64,000 bases of DNA from Anaerolineae bacterium (GCA_019637615.1 JAHBVJ010000017.1:62001-126000); one strand, 5' to 3'. Counted from the first letter of the stretch, positions 1 through 10,224 are shown. A program made the numbers and translations. Notes: a model not told the origin generated them from the letters alone.

Positions 1-435
1 GACATAGGTGGTTTCGACATAGTACAGGTCGCCCAATTCCTGATCGATTTCGCGCAGACGGCTGATCAGATCGCACCATGCCAGCAGCACCAACGGGAAC
101 ATCTCGATCCCCAAGACCCGACCGAGCGCCCAGAGCAGGGCTTCTTTGACGACTTCGTCCTTGATACGCGCCTTGCCATAGCTGGATAGCCATTCGTTGA
201 AGGCCCATACTGACGCCGTCGCCAAAGGACGGTCATGAATATGATCGACCGCCGTGATCAGCAGTTGAAACAGGGCTTCACCACGTTCCCGCAGATCGCC
301 CGCGATGATCAGGCGCATGGTGGGCGTGAGCATCGAGAGGCGGGTGTGGAAAGCGTAGAATAAGACATCGGGCTTGGCTCCGACCTGCGTCAGACTGCTT
401 CGGAGCGACTCGACCTGACTGAAGGTGATATTCAT
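1..435 (-). CDS. Globin-like protein, 3' end cut by window edge
   Basis: An open minus-strand frame of 145 codons runs off the left edge. It starts at ATG 435-433 behind a good AAGGAG ribosome site. The helical pattern, with LFYAFHTRLSML near residue 25, the aromatic/Tyr-Gly block SSYGK near 90 and EALLWALGRVLG near 105, resembles bacterial single-domain globins (hemoglobin-like proteins), where the equivalent segments are LFYxRLFxLxP, H-xx-YGV and ALLxTLxxxLG. The position where globins carry the haem-binding proximal His (three residues before YG) appears to be Leu. If the alignment is right, this would be a globin fold with altered or no haem binding. The family call rests on pattern similarity only; the C-terminus is missing. 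Confidence 0.5.
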   Translation of the reverse strand, partial: MNITFSQVESLRSSLTQVGAKPDVLFYAFHTRLSMLTPTMRLIIAGDLRERGEALFQLLITAVDHIHDRPLATASVWAFNEWLSSYGKARIKDEVVKEALLWALGRVLGIEMFPLVLLAWCDLISRLREIDQELGDLYYVETTYV

Positions 436-842
436 GGCGATGGATTCTCCTTGATTACGATTGGCGTGCGACAGTTGCGTTTGTCGTTATCAAGATAGGA
501 AACAATCGTTTAGAGATCGTCCAGAAGACCTCTCTTTATAAGGATTTTAGTCAAATTTTGCAGGAATTTTATGATCGAGGCCATTGGCGGAGTATGGCCT
601 AACCAAGATGAGGATTGAATGAATAATCGTGTCTCGCCCTTAGCCATTTTGAGTATAGTTCATCTGCATTGAAGCCGTTTGATTGATGGGTGATCGAGGT
701 TCTACATAACTTCTAAATAACTCTTCGCTAGAGTTAGGTCGTTGTGTGATTTGCCTCGATGCGTCGCCGCCACTAGCACGACTTGACGGCGATCACACAA
801 CCTAATATCTTGAACATACCTTCCTCGATAGGAGAGAAAACA
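436..842. other. Divergent intergenic region with two dyads
   Basis: No convincing gene lies between the globin-like gene (leftward) and the dioxygenase gene (rightward), so promoters in both directions are expected here. Visible structure: a 7-bp stem at 578-584/594-600, and an exact 10-bp inverted repeat at 741-750 (gttgtgtgat) and 792-801, 41 nt apart, just upstream of the dioxygenase ribosome site. The second could be a paired regulator site or the base of an mRNA leader hairpin. I could not pick a clear sigma-70 promoter. Confidence 0.4.
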
Positions 843-1709
843 ATGGAACCGCACGATCTGGAACTGCATGATGATGACAAGCCGATAGGCCGCGTACTGT
901 CGCGACGTGAGATGTTGATGCTGCTCGGCGGCGCGAGCGCTGCCGTGATCGCGGGCGCGGGACTTAGTAATGTGGGCATGAAACTGCTGGCGGCGACGCC
1001 TTCCCCCACCGCCGCCGCGACGGGTACGGCGCTGCCGACCTGCGTGGTCAAGCCCGCCCTGACGGAAGGCCCGTACTTCGTGGATGAGATGCTGAACCGT
1101 TCCGATATTCGGATCGAGCCTTCTGATAACAGTGTAAAAGAAGGGGCGTTGTTCCATCTGATCTTCAATGTCTCGGATGTGAGCAGCAACGCGTGCAAGC
1201 CGCTGGAAGGCGCGCAAGTGGACATCTGGCACTGCGACGCTGATGGTCACTACTCGGACGTGACCGATGCCAGCTTCAACACGAAAGGGCAGAAGTGGCT
1301 GCGCGGGTATCAAGTGACGGATAAAGATGGCAAGGCGGAATTCGTCACCATCTATCCGGGCTGGTATTCAGGGCGCACGGTGCATATCCACTTCAAAATC
1401 CGGACTGATCCGGCGTCCGACGCAGGCTATGAATTCACGTCGCAGTTGTTCTTCGATGAAGCGGTGACGGCTAAGGTGTATGCACAGGCACCGTATGCCA
1501 GCAAGGGCACGCAGGACACCCTCAACGCGAATGACGGCATCTTCCAAGGCAGCGAAGGGATGCTGACGCTCGTCCCGACGCAGAACGACGATGGCAGCTA
1601 CGCAGCAACCTTCGGCATCGGCTTGGACTTGAGCCAGCCTAGCCCGACGGAGGCAAGTGGTGGTGGCCCCGGCGGAAATCCCCCCGGTGGCAATCCGCCG
1701 CGCCGATAA
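843..1709 (+). CDS. Tat-exported intradiol ring-cleavage dioxygenase
   Basis: Predicted 288-residue non-haem Fe(III) dioxygenase of the catechol/protocatechuate (intradiol) superfamily. I place the start at ATG 843, which has AGGAGAG at about 831-837, rather than an in-frame ATG at 783. A twin-arginine signal (SRREMLMLLGG, Arg21-Arg22) and hydrophobic segment point to Tat export. The iron ligands of the family are visible: Tyr137 (DGHYSD), Tyr175 (GWYSGR), His181 and His183 (VHIHFK). The C-terminus ends in a Gly/Pro-rich tail (GGNPPGGNPP). Exported relatives of this type are common in bacteria and their substrates are mostly unknown, so ring cleavage of an aromatic diol is inferred from the family. 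It is monocistronic as far as can be seen. Confidence 0.88.
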   Translation: MEPHDLELHDDDKPIGRVLSRREMLMLLGGASAAVIAGAGLSNVGMKLLAATPSPTAAATGTALPTCVVKPALTEGPYFVDEMLNRSDIRIEPSDNSVKEGALFHLIFNVSDVSSNACKPLEGAQVDIWHCDADGHYSDVTDASFNTKGQKWLRGYQVTDKDGKAEFVTIYPGWYSGRTVHIHFKIRTDPASDAGYEFTSQLFFDEAVTAKVYAQAPYASKGTQDTLNANDGIFQGSEGMLTLVPTQNDDGSYAATFGIGLDLSQPSPTEASGGGPGGNPPGGNPPRR

Positions 1710-1843
1710 GCAGATACTTCGTGTGTGGGTCGGGATGTCCTGACCCACTTCTTCCTCGCTTTGTTAGCAGCCCCGCCGCTACCCCTGATTTTTCCGCTGC
1801 CTGATGGGTACAATGAATGACATTTCATCAGGAGAGATGGCAA

Positions 1844-3316
<1,473 letters not shown>

Positions 3317-3339
3317 GCGATCTTCACGGGCGCATGAGG

Positions 3340-3834
3340 CTATTCCGGCTTCATGCGCTCGATGCGGTTGACGACCCAGATGGTTAGCTCGCTGAGGGTG
3401 TTGGCGATATAGACATCCGGCATCTTATAAGATTTGGTGAAGCGCTCAGCGTGTTCATGCACCAATTCGCGCGCACGACGCGAAGCCGTGTTGGATTTCT
3501 GCGCATCGGCGGTGGCGGGCAGTTCTTTGGTGACGAAGGTGGTATCCACGAACAGCGCGAAGGTTTGCCGCCGTGTCAGCGCGTTCAAAAAAGCCCATCC
3601 GCTTTCCGCCAACGTGCCCACGCTTTCGGACGCGCTGGTGATCGCCATCACGATCAGCTTGGCGCTGGTGAGGGCGTGAGCTTCGCGTTCGGCATCGGCG
3701 GGCGTCCATTTTTCTACGGTAGGATCGAAACAGGCAAGACCACGACGCGAACAGGCTTGTTTGATCGGTTCGCGCCAGCCTGCTGGCTGCCCGGGTTTGG
3801 CATCAATGGTGCCCATCAGAAATACGTCGGTCAT
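3340..3834 (-). CDS. Nucleoside 2-deoxyribosyltransferase-like protein
   Basis: A 164-residue cytoplasmic protein beginning VFLMGTIDAKPG, followed by WREPIK, FDPTVEKWTPADAEREAH and SASESVGTLAESGWA. This order (Rossmann-like strand with Gly, WR, FxPxxxxW, then a Ser/Glu-rich helix) matches the small nucleoside 2-deoxyribosyltransferase-like family, related in fold to TIR domains. The ribosome site GGAG lies about 11 nt before ATG. Family members cleave or exchange the glycosidic bond of nucleosides or nucleotides; substrate and role here are unknown. It is convergent with mmsA, only 23 nt apart, and shares direction with the BrkB-like gene upstream. Confidence 0.6.
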   Translation of the reverse strand: MTDVFLMGTIDAKPGQPAGWREPIKQACSRRGLACFDPTVEKWTPADAEREAHALTSAKLIVMAITSASESVGTLAESGWAFLNALTRRQTFALFVDTTFVTKELPATADAQKSNTASRRARELVHEHAERFTKSYKMPDVYIANTLSELTIWVVNRIERMKPE

Positions 3835-3876
3835 TCTTGTTAGCTCCGTTCAAATTTCACAACATCCGCGCGTCGG

Positions 3877-4995
3877 CTAGGTCGCGACGTTGCGTTTACC
3901 CACTAACCCACGCACAAAGCCCACGACTCGCCGTACTTGAAAGCGCTCCGTAATCTGCCAGATGCGCAACATCAACAGCGCAGCGGGCAGCAGCAATTGC
4001 AGCAGACGCCCAACGCGCAGCAACGGATCGCGACGTGGTGGCGTCGGCACGGGATTGGGGAGTGCGTCCGCTTTTTTCGGCGTGGCGACCTTCTTCGGTT
4101 CGGTTGGCAGCGTATCAGGATTCACAGGTTTTGGATCGTCGGCATAGTAGGTTTGCGTATAGACGCGCGTGAATTCCGCCCCGAAGAAGAGGATTTGGGC
4201 GGAATAGTAGACCCACAGCAGGATCACCACGAGCGAACCTGCCGCGCCGTAGGTCGAACTGAAACTGCTGCGTCCGAGATAGGCGCTAATTAGAATCCGC
4301 CCGATGTTGAACAGCAGTGCCGTGATCAGAGCGCCGGGAAAAACGTGTCGCCACGCGAGTTGGCGACCAGAGACGTACTTATACATGCCCGCGAAGAGCA
4401 GCGTGGTGAAGCCGAAGGACACTACAAAGTTGAGGAGCTGACCGAAAATGGCGACATCACCGAAGCGCTGACTGACGTAGGCGCTCAACGCGCTAAACAC
4501 CGCGCTGACAACGAGCGAAATGAGCAGTAAAAACCCGAACACGAGCACCATCGAGACGGGCAAAAATTGACTGCGCAGCCAATACACCACGATATTGATC
4601 AGGCCGGTTGGGGCAGGGCGCGGTTTTACATCCCAGATCATTTGCAGGGTGGCTTTGATCTGCCCGAACACGCCCGACGCGCCGAGGAACAGCGTGACGA
4701 TGCCCACGATGGTCGCTACCACGCCGGAGGATTGCTGGCTGGCATTCTCGATGACCCCATCGAGCAATTCCGCGCCCGACTGCCCGACTAAACTCTGCAC
4801 TTGCGCGACGATCTCATGTCGCGCCGTCGAAGTGCCGAAGACGACGCCCACAATAGAAATGACGATGATCAGCAGCGGCGCGAGCGAGAACATGGTGTAA
4901 AAGGCCAGCGCCGCAGCTAACTGAGGAATCTTGTCCTCGTTCCACTGCGTTAAGGTAGCCTTCACCAGCTCGAACAACGTCTTTAACCGCTTCAT
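3877..4995 (-). CDS. YihY/BrkB-family inner membrane protein
   Basis: A 372-residue polytopic protein with the YihY/BrkB signature: an N-terminal helix (LFELVKATLTQWNEDKIPQ), then AAALAFYTMFSLAPLLIIV, about six hydrophobic segments, FPGALITALLFNIGRILI near residue 230 and the re-entrant-like YGAAGSLVVILLWVYYSAQI near 255. The C-terminal 80 residues are a Pro/Lys-rich cytoplasmic tail followed by a hydrophobic stretch. The family was once called ribonuclease BN in error; its role is not settled, though envelope integrity and transport have been proposed. It lies 42 nt upstream of the NDT-like gene in the same direction. Confidence 0.87.
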   Translation of the reverse strand: MKRLKTLFELVKATLTQWNEDKIPQLAAALAFYTMFSLAPLLIIVISIVGVVFGTSTARHEIVAQVQSLVGQSGAELLDGVIENASQQSSGVVATIVGIVTLFLGASGVFGQIKATLQMIWDVKPRPAPTGLINIVVYWLRSQFLPVSMVLVFGFLLLISLVVSAVFSALSAYVSQRFGDVAIFGQLLNFVVSFGFTTLLFAGMYKYVSGRQLAWRHVFPGALITALLFNIGRILISAYLGRSSFSSTYGAAGSLVVILLWVYYSAQILFFGAEFTRVYTQTYYADDPKPVNPDTLPTEPKKVATPKKADALPNPVPTPPRRDPLLRVGRLLQLLLPAALLMLRIWQITERFQVRRVVGFVRGLVGKRNVAT

Positions 4996-5313
4996 GATCT
5001 CGCCTCGATGTTTTATGCACTCACTCGCCTAATGCAACCTCACCCCCTGACCCCCTCTCCGCTTCGCAAAGAGGGGGAACCGAGGTGTAACGCTAAGCCT
5101 GCTGCATCAGTGCCGTGACAGTCAGCAGACGGACTGCGCAAGGCGAGTTACTCAGGATGTTATCCCCTAGTTTGTGGGCGGTTGCCTAAAAAAGTCCTGA
5201 ATGGTGGCATAGGGCGGACTGAGCATAAATTGAGCAACTTGTGATCTGTAAAGTGAGCACTCAGCGCTTGTATACCTAGTCGTGTAGCAAATTTCGTGAA
5301 GGAGTAATGGATC
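4996..5313. other. Intergenic region carrying a dispersed palindromic repeat
   Basis: A 318-nt non-coding stretch between the divergent BrkB-like gene and the exported paralogue pair. It contains a C-rich/G-rich imperfect palindrome (5037-5086, listed separately). The AGGAG ribosome site for the downstream gene is near 5299. No RNA gene is recognised. Confidence 0.5.
5037..5086. repeat. Dispersed imperfect palindrome, copy 1
   Basis: Outer arms acctc (5037-5041) and gaggt (5082-5086) enclose an 8-bp stem, ccccctct (5051-5058) with agaggggg (5070-5077). The upstream arm follows the pattern cctcacccc-tga-cccctctcc. A related sequence lies at 53080-53124 (cctcacccttagt followed by a ccctctcca stem). 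Similar C-rich palindromes recur between genes in many bacterial genomes; here they look like a small REP-type family. Confidence 0.5.
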
Positions 5314-5784
5314 ATGAAAATCAAGTTGATGGCTCTCGTACTGGTAGCTCTGCTGAGTGGCGCGTATCTGGCGCTGCAACCCGCCCGCGTGACTCATGCC
5401 GATGCTGCTGCTAGCTGCACGCTGGAATATTTCCGCGCGGATGTCGCACAGGGGCCGAATAAGGGGTTGTCGCTGCTCGGCAAGCTGAAGCTGGACATCG
5501 ATAGCAATGGCGGCGTGACGGGTGCGCTGACTCCGGATGGCGGTGGTGCGGACATCAAGGTGGCGGGGCAAGTGAACGGGCGCGCCATCAACCTCGCCTT
5601 TGAGGTCGCTCAGGCCGACCAACCCACCCGCTATATCTTCGGCGTAGGCAGCGCGTGGAATGATGTCAAGGATTGCAATTCGGTGCTCGGTGGGCCATTC
5701 GCGGGGCCGGACTCCGGCGATCTGGGCGATTGGTTGAGCTGCGTGCGGCGTGGCGCGAAAGATGACTGCGCACGGGGCGGTTGA
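5314..5784 (+). CDS. Exported protein of unknown function, paralogue A
   Basis: A 156-residue protein with a clear N-terminal signal (MKIKLMALVLVALLSGAYLA, cleavage probably after THADA near residue 31). ATG 5314 follows AGGAG. The mature part is a small beta-rich domain with VAGQVNGRAINLAFEV near residue 87 and GGPFAGPDSGDLGDW near 131. Four Cys remain after the signal (near 35, 121, 144 and 152), allowing disulfides. I do not recognise the family. The next gene overlaps it and encodes a paralogue with the same two motifs, so the pair is one transcription unit that arose by tandem duplication. Confidence 0.72.
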   Translation: MKIKLMALVLVALLSGAYLALQPARVTHADAAASCTLEYFRADVAQGPNKGLSLLGKLKLDIDSNGGVTGALTPDGGGADIKVAGQVNGRAINLAFEVAQADQPTRYIFGVGSAWNDVKDCNSVLGGPFAGPDSGDLGDWLSCVRRGAKDDCARGG

Positions 5785-5786
5785 GT

Positions 5787-6218
5787 ATGAACAACCGAGG
5801 CTATCTGATCGCTGTGCTCGTGGCGCTGCTAACCGTAGTGGCGATTCATCAAACGCTCGTCAGCCGCGCGGCTGACGAGGTGACATGTACGATCAACTTC
5901 GAGGCGACCGTTCACACCGGAACGAGCACGGGGTTGGCGATGAAAGGTGAGTTGGTGCTGTCCCTCGATCCGACAGGTAGCGCGACTGGCGTGCTGACGC
6001 AAACAGACGGCACCGCGATCAAGGCAGTTGGTCAGGTCAACGGACACGCCATCAACCTCACGCTTGAACTCGGTCAGGATATGTACATCTTCGGGGTGGG
6101 GACGTTAACCAACAGCATCAGCGAGTGTATGGGACAGGTTGGTGGCCCGTTCGCTGGCCCGAAGGCGGGTGATCTGGGTGACTGGGGCTATGCTATCGGT
6201 GGTCGCGCTTCCAAGTAG
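5787..6218 (+). CDS. Exported protein of unknown function, paralogue B
   Basis: Paralogue of the preceding gene, 143 residues from ATG 5787; an alternative TTG start at 5781 overlaps the upstream stop by 4 nt. It has an N-terminal hydrophobic signal (YLIAVLVALLTVVAIHQT) and shares KAVGQVNGHAINLTLEL and GGPFAGPKAGDLGDW with paralogue A, but lacks A's Cys-containing C-terminal extension. Two Cys remain in the mature region. It is probably translationally coupled to the first gene. A strong hairpin terminator follows 28 nt after the stop. Function unknown. Confidence 0.7.
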   Translation: MNNRGYLIAVLVALLTVVAIHQTLVSRAADEVTCTINFEATVHTGTSTGLAMKGELVLSLDPTGSATGVLTQTDGTAIKAVGQVNGHAINLTLELGQDMYIFGVGTLTNSISECMGQVGGPFAGPKAGDLGDWGYAIGGRASK

Positions 6219-6245
6219 CAGCGCACCATGCTGACTGTTTAAGTA

Positions 6246-6290
6246 GTGATCTTCTGCTGCCTACTGTAGGTAGCAGAAGATCACGTTTGA
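6246..6290 (+). terminator. Intrinsic terminator, 18-bp stem
   Basis: Arms 6246-6263 and 6267-6284 pair over 18 bp with a single G-U and a 3-nt loop, then cgtttgattttta. It sits between convergent genes (paralogue B and the cupin) and best fits termination of the plus-strand unit; the other side has no T-run. Confidence 0.8.
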
Positions 6291-6298
6291 TTTTTAGC

Positions 6299-6715
6299 TC
6301 AGGGAAGCGCGACGACTTTATCCAGCTCCGGCAGCAGCACGACGCTCTCTTGCTCGTTGGGATCGGTGCGGGCGAGGATGGCGACACACGGTTCGCTCTC
6401 GTGCAGATTGGCGGGCAGATGCGGCACGTTGGCGGGAATGTACAGGAATTCGCCAGCGCGGATGATGAGATGCTCTTCCATCTGGTCGCCGTACCAGCAG
6501 TGCGCTTCGCCGCTGATCACGTAGATAGTCGTCTCGTGATTCTCGTGCTTGTGCGCCTTGCCGCGTTCACCGGGTTGCAGTGTCAGCGACAACATGCAGA
6601 TGGCTTTTGATCCCGCGTTTTGTGCGGAGATGCCTTCGAGATAGGTGTGCCCCTGTTTGCCAACGTACGTTGATTGCGGGCGGATCAGAACGCAAGTAGG
6701 TTTAGTTTCAGTCAT
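6299..6715 (-). CDS. Single-domain cupin protein
   Basis: A 138-residue conserved beta-barrel (cupin) protein. Motif 1 is visible as G49-E50 then His55-x-His57-x3-Glu61 (GERGKAHKHENHE), followed by Gly69 (VISGE); motif 2 is AGEFLYIPANVPHL with His99. All four likely metal ligands (His55, His57, Glu61, His99) are present, so metal binding is probable. Cupins of this size include isomerases, dioxygenases and sugar-nucleotide enzymes; nothing nearby narrows the substrate. It is expressed leftward as a single gene. Confidence 0.8.
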   Translation of the reverse strand: MTETKPTCVLIRPQSTYVGKQGHTYLEGISAQNAGSKAICMLSLTLQPGERGKAHKHENHETTIYVISGEAHCWYGDQMEEHLIIRAGEFLYIPANVPHLPANLHESEPCVAILARTDPNEQESVVLLPELDKVVALP

Positions 6716-6780
6716 GGTTAAGCTCCTGTAAATAAGCGCTACTATACCACGACTGAAAATCGCAACATCATCTCAACCTA

Positions 6781-8025
6781 TCAACGCTTCAGGCCGCCTT
6801 TAACACCCTTGACGCCTTTCATCCCTTTGGCTCCACGCATGGCATGGCTGACCAAGTTGGTTTTGTAGTTGTACACGGTGCGCTGTTTTTCGGCGTGCGC
6901 TTCGAAGGCCAAGCGGATGAGTTCATCGACCAGCATGGCGGGCGACATGCGCCATTCGGGAGTCTCTGACCAGAGATAGAAGGACAGCGACCCCGGCATG
7001 GTGTTGATCTCGTTGAGGAAGACCTGATCATCTTTGACCAAGAAGTCAATGCGGGCAATGCCGTGCCCGTCGATGGCCTTGAAGGCGTCCACCGCCATCT
7101 TGCGGATGCGGGCGGTTAACTCGTCGGAGAGCGGCGCGGGAATCTTGCGATCTGCGCCCTTCATGCCCTTGCTGGCACCGCCGCGCAGATATTTCTCGTC
7201 GTAGGTCAGGAAATCCTCGTACGAAACAGGCTGCTCCAGCACCGAAGGACGAATATCGTAGTTGCCGAGCACCGAGCAGTTGATCTCCATCGCGCCGACG
7301 ATGGCGCGTTCCGCCACCACACGGCGATCCAAGCCGAGCGCGACCTCGACCGACGGCCCAAGCATGTGCTGATCGGCAGGCCGCCCGATGCCAATCGAGG
7401 AACCAAGCGTGGCGGGCTTGATGAACAGCGGATAGCCCATCTCGTCCAGCCGCTCGATCACCTTGGCGCGGGCAGTTGTCCAGTCGTAACGGCTGAAGCC
7501 GTAATATTCGACCATCGGGATGCCCGCTTCTTTCAAGACGGCCTTGGTCGTGATTTTGTCGTTGGCGACGGCGGAGGCCAAGACGCCGCAGCCCACGTAG
7601 GGCACGTTCGCCAGTTCAAACAGCCCTTGCAGCGTGCCATCTTCGCCATGTGAACCATGTACGACCGGAAAAACGACATCGACGCGCCGCAGCGTATTGC
7701 GGGCAAGGTAGCCAGCTACTGGCGGCGTGATGACGCCGTGATGCTGCGAACTGGGCGAGAGGATCGTCTCTTTGATGCCGATCAGTTCTTCGATATTGTT
7801 GTTTTGAAAGGTTTTCAGATCGGTCAGGAGGGAGCCGGTCACCCACTTACCATCGCGCGTGATATAGATTGGCAGCACTTCATACTTGTTCGGGTCAAGG
7901 GCGCGAATGACTTGCTGCGCCGTGACGATAGACACATCATGTTCCACCGAACGGCTGCCAAAGATCACGGCGACGGTTTGTTTACGATTGAGGGTATTGG
8001 TCATCAGTGTTTCCGTAACGCTCAT
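6781..8025 (-). CDS. ddl: D-alanine--D-alanine ligase
   Basis: A 414-residue ATP-grasp ligase of peptidoglycan precursor synthesis, joining two D-Ala in the cytoplasm. Diagnostic segments: AVIFGSRSVEHDVSIVTAQQ (N-terminal domain), VVHGSHGEDGTLQGLFE, FIKPATLGSSIGIGR (ATP-binding loop) and the metal/product-binding block FLNEINTMPGSLSFYLW. An internal start a few codons later (MTNTLNRK) is also possible. The last 20 residues form an unusual Gly/Lys/Met tail (RGAKGMKGVKGVKGG), echoed by GASKGMKGADRK in the loop near residue 285; typical Ddl proteins end about 30-40 residues earlier. No van-type genes are nearby. Confidence 0.93.
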   Translation of the reverse strand: MSVTETLMTNTLNRKQTVAVIFGSRSVEHDVSIVTAQQVIRALDPNKYEVLPIYITRDGKWVTGSLLTDLKTFQNNNIEELIGIKETILSPSSQHHGVITPPVAGYLARNTLRRVDVVFPVVHGSHGEDGTLQGLFELANVPYVGCGVLASAVANDKITTKAVLKEAGIPMVEYYGFSRYDWTTARAKVIERLDEMGYPLFIKPATLGSSIGIGRPADQHMLGPSVEVALGLDRRVVAERAIVGAMEINCSVLGNYDIRPSVLEQPVSYEDFLTYDEKYLRGGASKGMKGADRKIPAPLSDELTARIRKMAVDAFKAIDGHGIARIDFLVKDDQVFLNEINTMPGSLSFYLWSETPEWRMSPAMLVDELIRLAFEAHAEKQRTVYNYKTNLVSHAMRGAKGMKGVKGVKGGLKR

Positions 8026-8310
8026 TATGCGAATGTAGGCTCAACAAAGCGGCGATCTTACCGCAGATGGAGGTGCTTGGGGAGAGCTTGAGGCTATCAA
8101 TGCTCACAATCAGGGTTATGAATATATGTTATGGTATAACAGCATTTTAAGCGTACATTACTCTATTTAGTAGTCAATTCATGGTATAGTGATCTTGCGA
8201 TTAGGTCTGCCGTTCTCTGTGCTTACATGCTGAGATGCTGTACTCATGCGACGCACAAAGTGGACGAAGTTGTCGCGTTGAAGCGCTGGTAGCCACCGGA
8301 CATTGAAATC

Positions 8311-10224
8311 ATGCTCAATCTTATCTTGACAATCGCTGGCATGTGGGGCTTAGCGATCAGTATGTTAGCGCTGCATCGCATTAGTCCGCGCTACGGTTTG
8401 GAGCCGCTGCTGCTGCTTACCGCCGCGATAACGACGTTGATGGAATTGCAGTGGGGCACCTACATCGAACCTATCCCCGGCCTCATCCTGTTCACCAGTT
8501 CGAACATCCTGCTGCCCGTGATCCTGATGACTATCGCGCTGCTGTATATCGTAGACGGATCGTTGATCACCCGTATCACCATTTACTGTGTGGCAGGGAT
8601 CGCGACGCTGGCAGTCGTGTTTCTGTATTTCATGAGCTGGCAACTCAGTCTGCCCGGTGGCGGCAGTATGCGCGGTTTTACGCCAGAACTGCTCACCGCC
8701 ACCCTATCGCTACGTGTGCCAATCGGTTCGTTCGTGGCGCTGGTGGTGGATATGTTCATGCTAACGGTGTTTTATCAGACGCTGCACAACTCGCACCGCT
8801 TTCACGAATGGTTCAGCGCGGGGGTCGCTTTACTGGGGGCGTTGTGGGTTGACGCGGTGGTGTTCAGCATCATCGCTGATCTCGGCACAATCCGCTTCAT
8901 GCGCGATTTGCCCGGAGAAATCGTGAGCAAGACGATGTCCGGTCTGCTGTTGTGGCCCTTGCTCGGCTACTACATCACGCGGGTAGTGCCTCGACTGCCG
9001 ATCCACCGCGATAACGAGCAGCGATCCGCCTTTGATGTGTTTCAAGGATCGCTTAGTCAGATCAAACTGGCGCTGGCGAATACGAAATCCGCTCTGGAAG
9101 CGACAGAAATTGAGCGGCGTAACGAGGAAACCTATTTCCGGCAGATCACGGAGAATATCAACGAGGGAATCTGGCTGACTTCGCTGGATCACAATGCCGC
9201 GATCTACGTCAACCCCGCTTACGAGAAATTGTGGGGGCGCAAGGGCACGCGGATGTATGGCAGTTTTGACGCCTTCGCAGAGTCGCTGCATCCTGATGAC
9301 CGTGAACGCGTGCTGGCGGGGCTAGGCAGCCAGCTCGATGGTAATTACAGTGTCGAGTATCGGGTAGTGCGGCCCGATCAATCCGTGGTGTGGGTGCGTG
9401 ACCGTGCCTTCCCGATCAAAAATGCTCACGGCGAAGTGTACCGCGTGGTGGGGATAGTCGAGAACATCACGGCGCGCAAACAAGTGGAAACGCACGAGTT
9501 GGCGCTTTCCGTCGAGCGCGAAAGAGTGCGACTGCTGCGCGAATTCGTCAGCGAAGCATCCCACGATCTGCGCAACCCGCTTGGCGCGATCAAGCTCAAG
9601 TTGTTCGGGCTGCGGCGGGTGAACAGCGAGACTCAGCGTAAGGAGATTTTGGATGAACTGGAACAGCAGGTGGATCGCACCACGCGCCTGATCGATGATC
9701 TGCTGACCCTGACACGGCTCGATAATGTGCGCGATCTGCGACTTACCAAGGTCAGCTTCAGCAACATCATCAACGATATTTGCACTTCTTCCCGCGTGTT
9801 AATGGACAAAAAAGGCATCCAGCTTGAATTGAATGTGCTCCACGAAGACGTGTTGATGCGTGTCGATGAGGCCGATCTGGCACGGGCGCTCGCCAACCTG
9901 ATCGACAACGCCGTCCACTATACTACGACGAATGGCACTATCGCGATCAGCGTTACGCGCAATGGTGACGAACTCTGCATCCAGATCAGAGATACGGGCA
10001 TTGGCATTCCAGAAGCCGATTTACCCCGCGTGTTTGACCGCTTTTTCCGCAGCGATAACGCCCGTGATATCGATCCCGGCGGCACAGGCTTGGGATTGGC
10101 AATCGTACATAAAATCATCGAACGGCACGATGGACATATCGACGTGACCAGCCAAGAAGGACACGGCACGACCTTCACAATCCTGTTGGGGCTGGTCAGC
10201 GCGGAAAGCGAAGAGTCGGTATAG
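8311..10224 (+). CDS. Membrane sensor histidine kinase with PAS domain
   Basis: A 637-residue sensor kinase. Residues 1-230 contain about seven hydrophobic segments (a 7TM-type sensor region). Residues 270-400 form a PAS/PAC domain (FRQITENINEGIWLTSLD; YRVVGIVENITARKQVE). HisKA has the phospho-acceptor His418 in SEASHDLRNPLGAIKLK, followed by HATPase_c with N-box LANLIDNAVHY, G1 DTGIGIPEADL and G2 PGGTGLGLAIV. It should autophosphorylate and signal to a response regulator, but none is encoded next to it, so it is an orphan kinase. The 285-nt upstream region is AT-rich and probably holds its promoter. Confidence 0.92.
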   Translation: MLNLILTIAGMWGLAISMLALHRISPRYGLEPLLLLTAAITTLMELQWGTYIEPIPGLILFTSSNILLPVILMTIALLYIVDGSLITRITIYCVAGIATLAVVFLYFMSWQLSLPGGGSMRGFTPELLTATLSLRVPIGSFVALVVDMFMLTVFYQTLHNSHRFHEWFSAGVALLGALWVDAVVFSIIADLGTIRFMRDLPGEIVSKTMSGLLLWPLLGYYITRVVPRLPIHRDNEQRSAFDVFQGSLSQIKLALANTKSALEATEIERRNEETYFRQITENINEGIWLTSLDHNAAIYVNPAYEKLWGRKGTRMYGSFDAFAESLHPDDRERVLAGLGSQLDGNYSVEYRVVRPDQSVVWVRDRAFPIKNAHGEVYRVVGIVENITARKQVETHELALSVERERVRLLREFVSEASHDLRNPLGAIKLKLFGLRRVNSETQRKEILDELEQQVDRTTRLIDDLLTLTRLDNVRDLRLTKVSFSNIINDICTSSRVLMDKKGIQLELNVLHEDVLMRVDEADLARALANLIDNAVHYTTTNGTIAISVTRNGDELCIQIRDTGIGIPEADLPRVFDRFFRSDNARDIDPGGTGLGLAIVHKIIERHDGHIDVTSQEGHGTTFTILLGLVSAESEESV

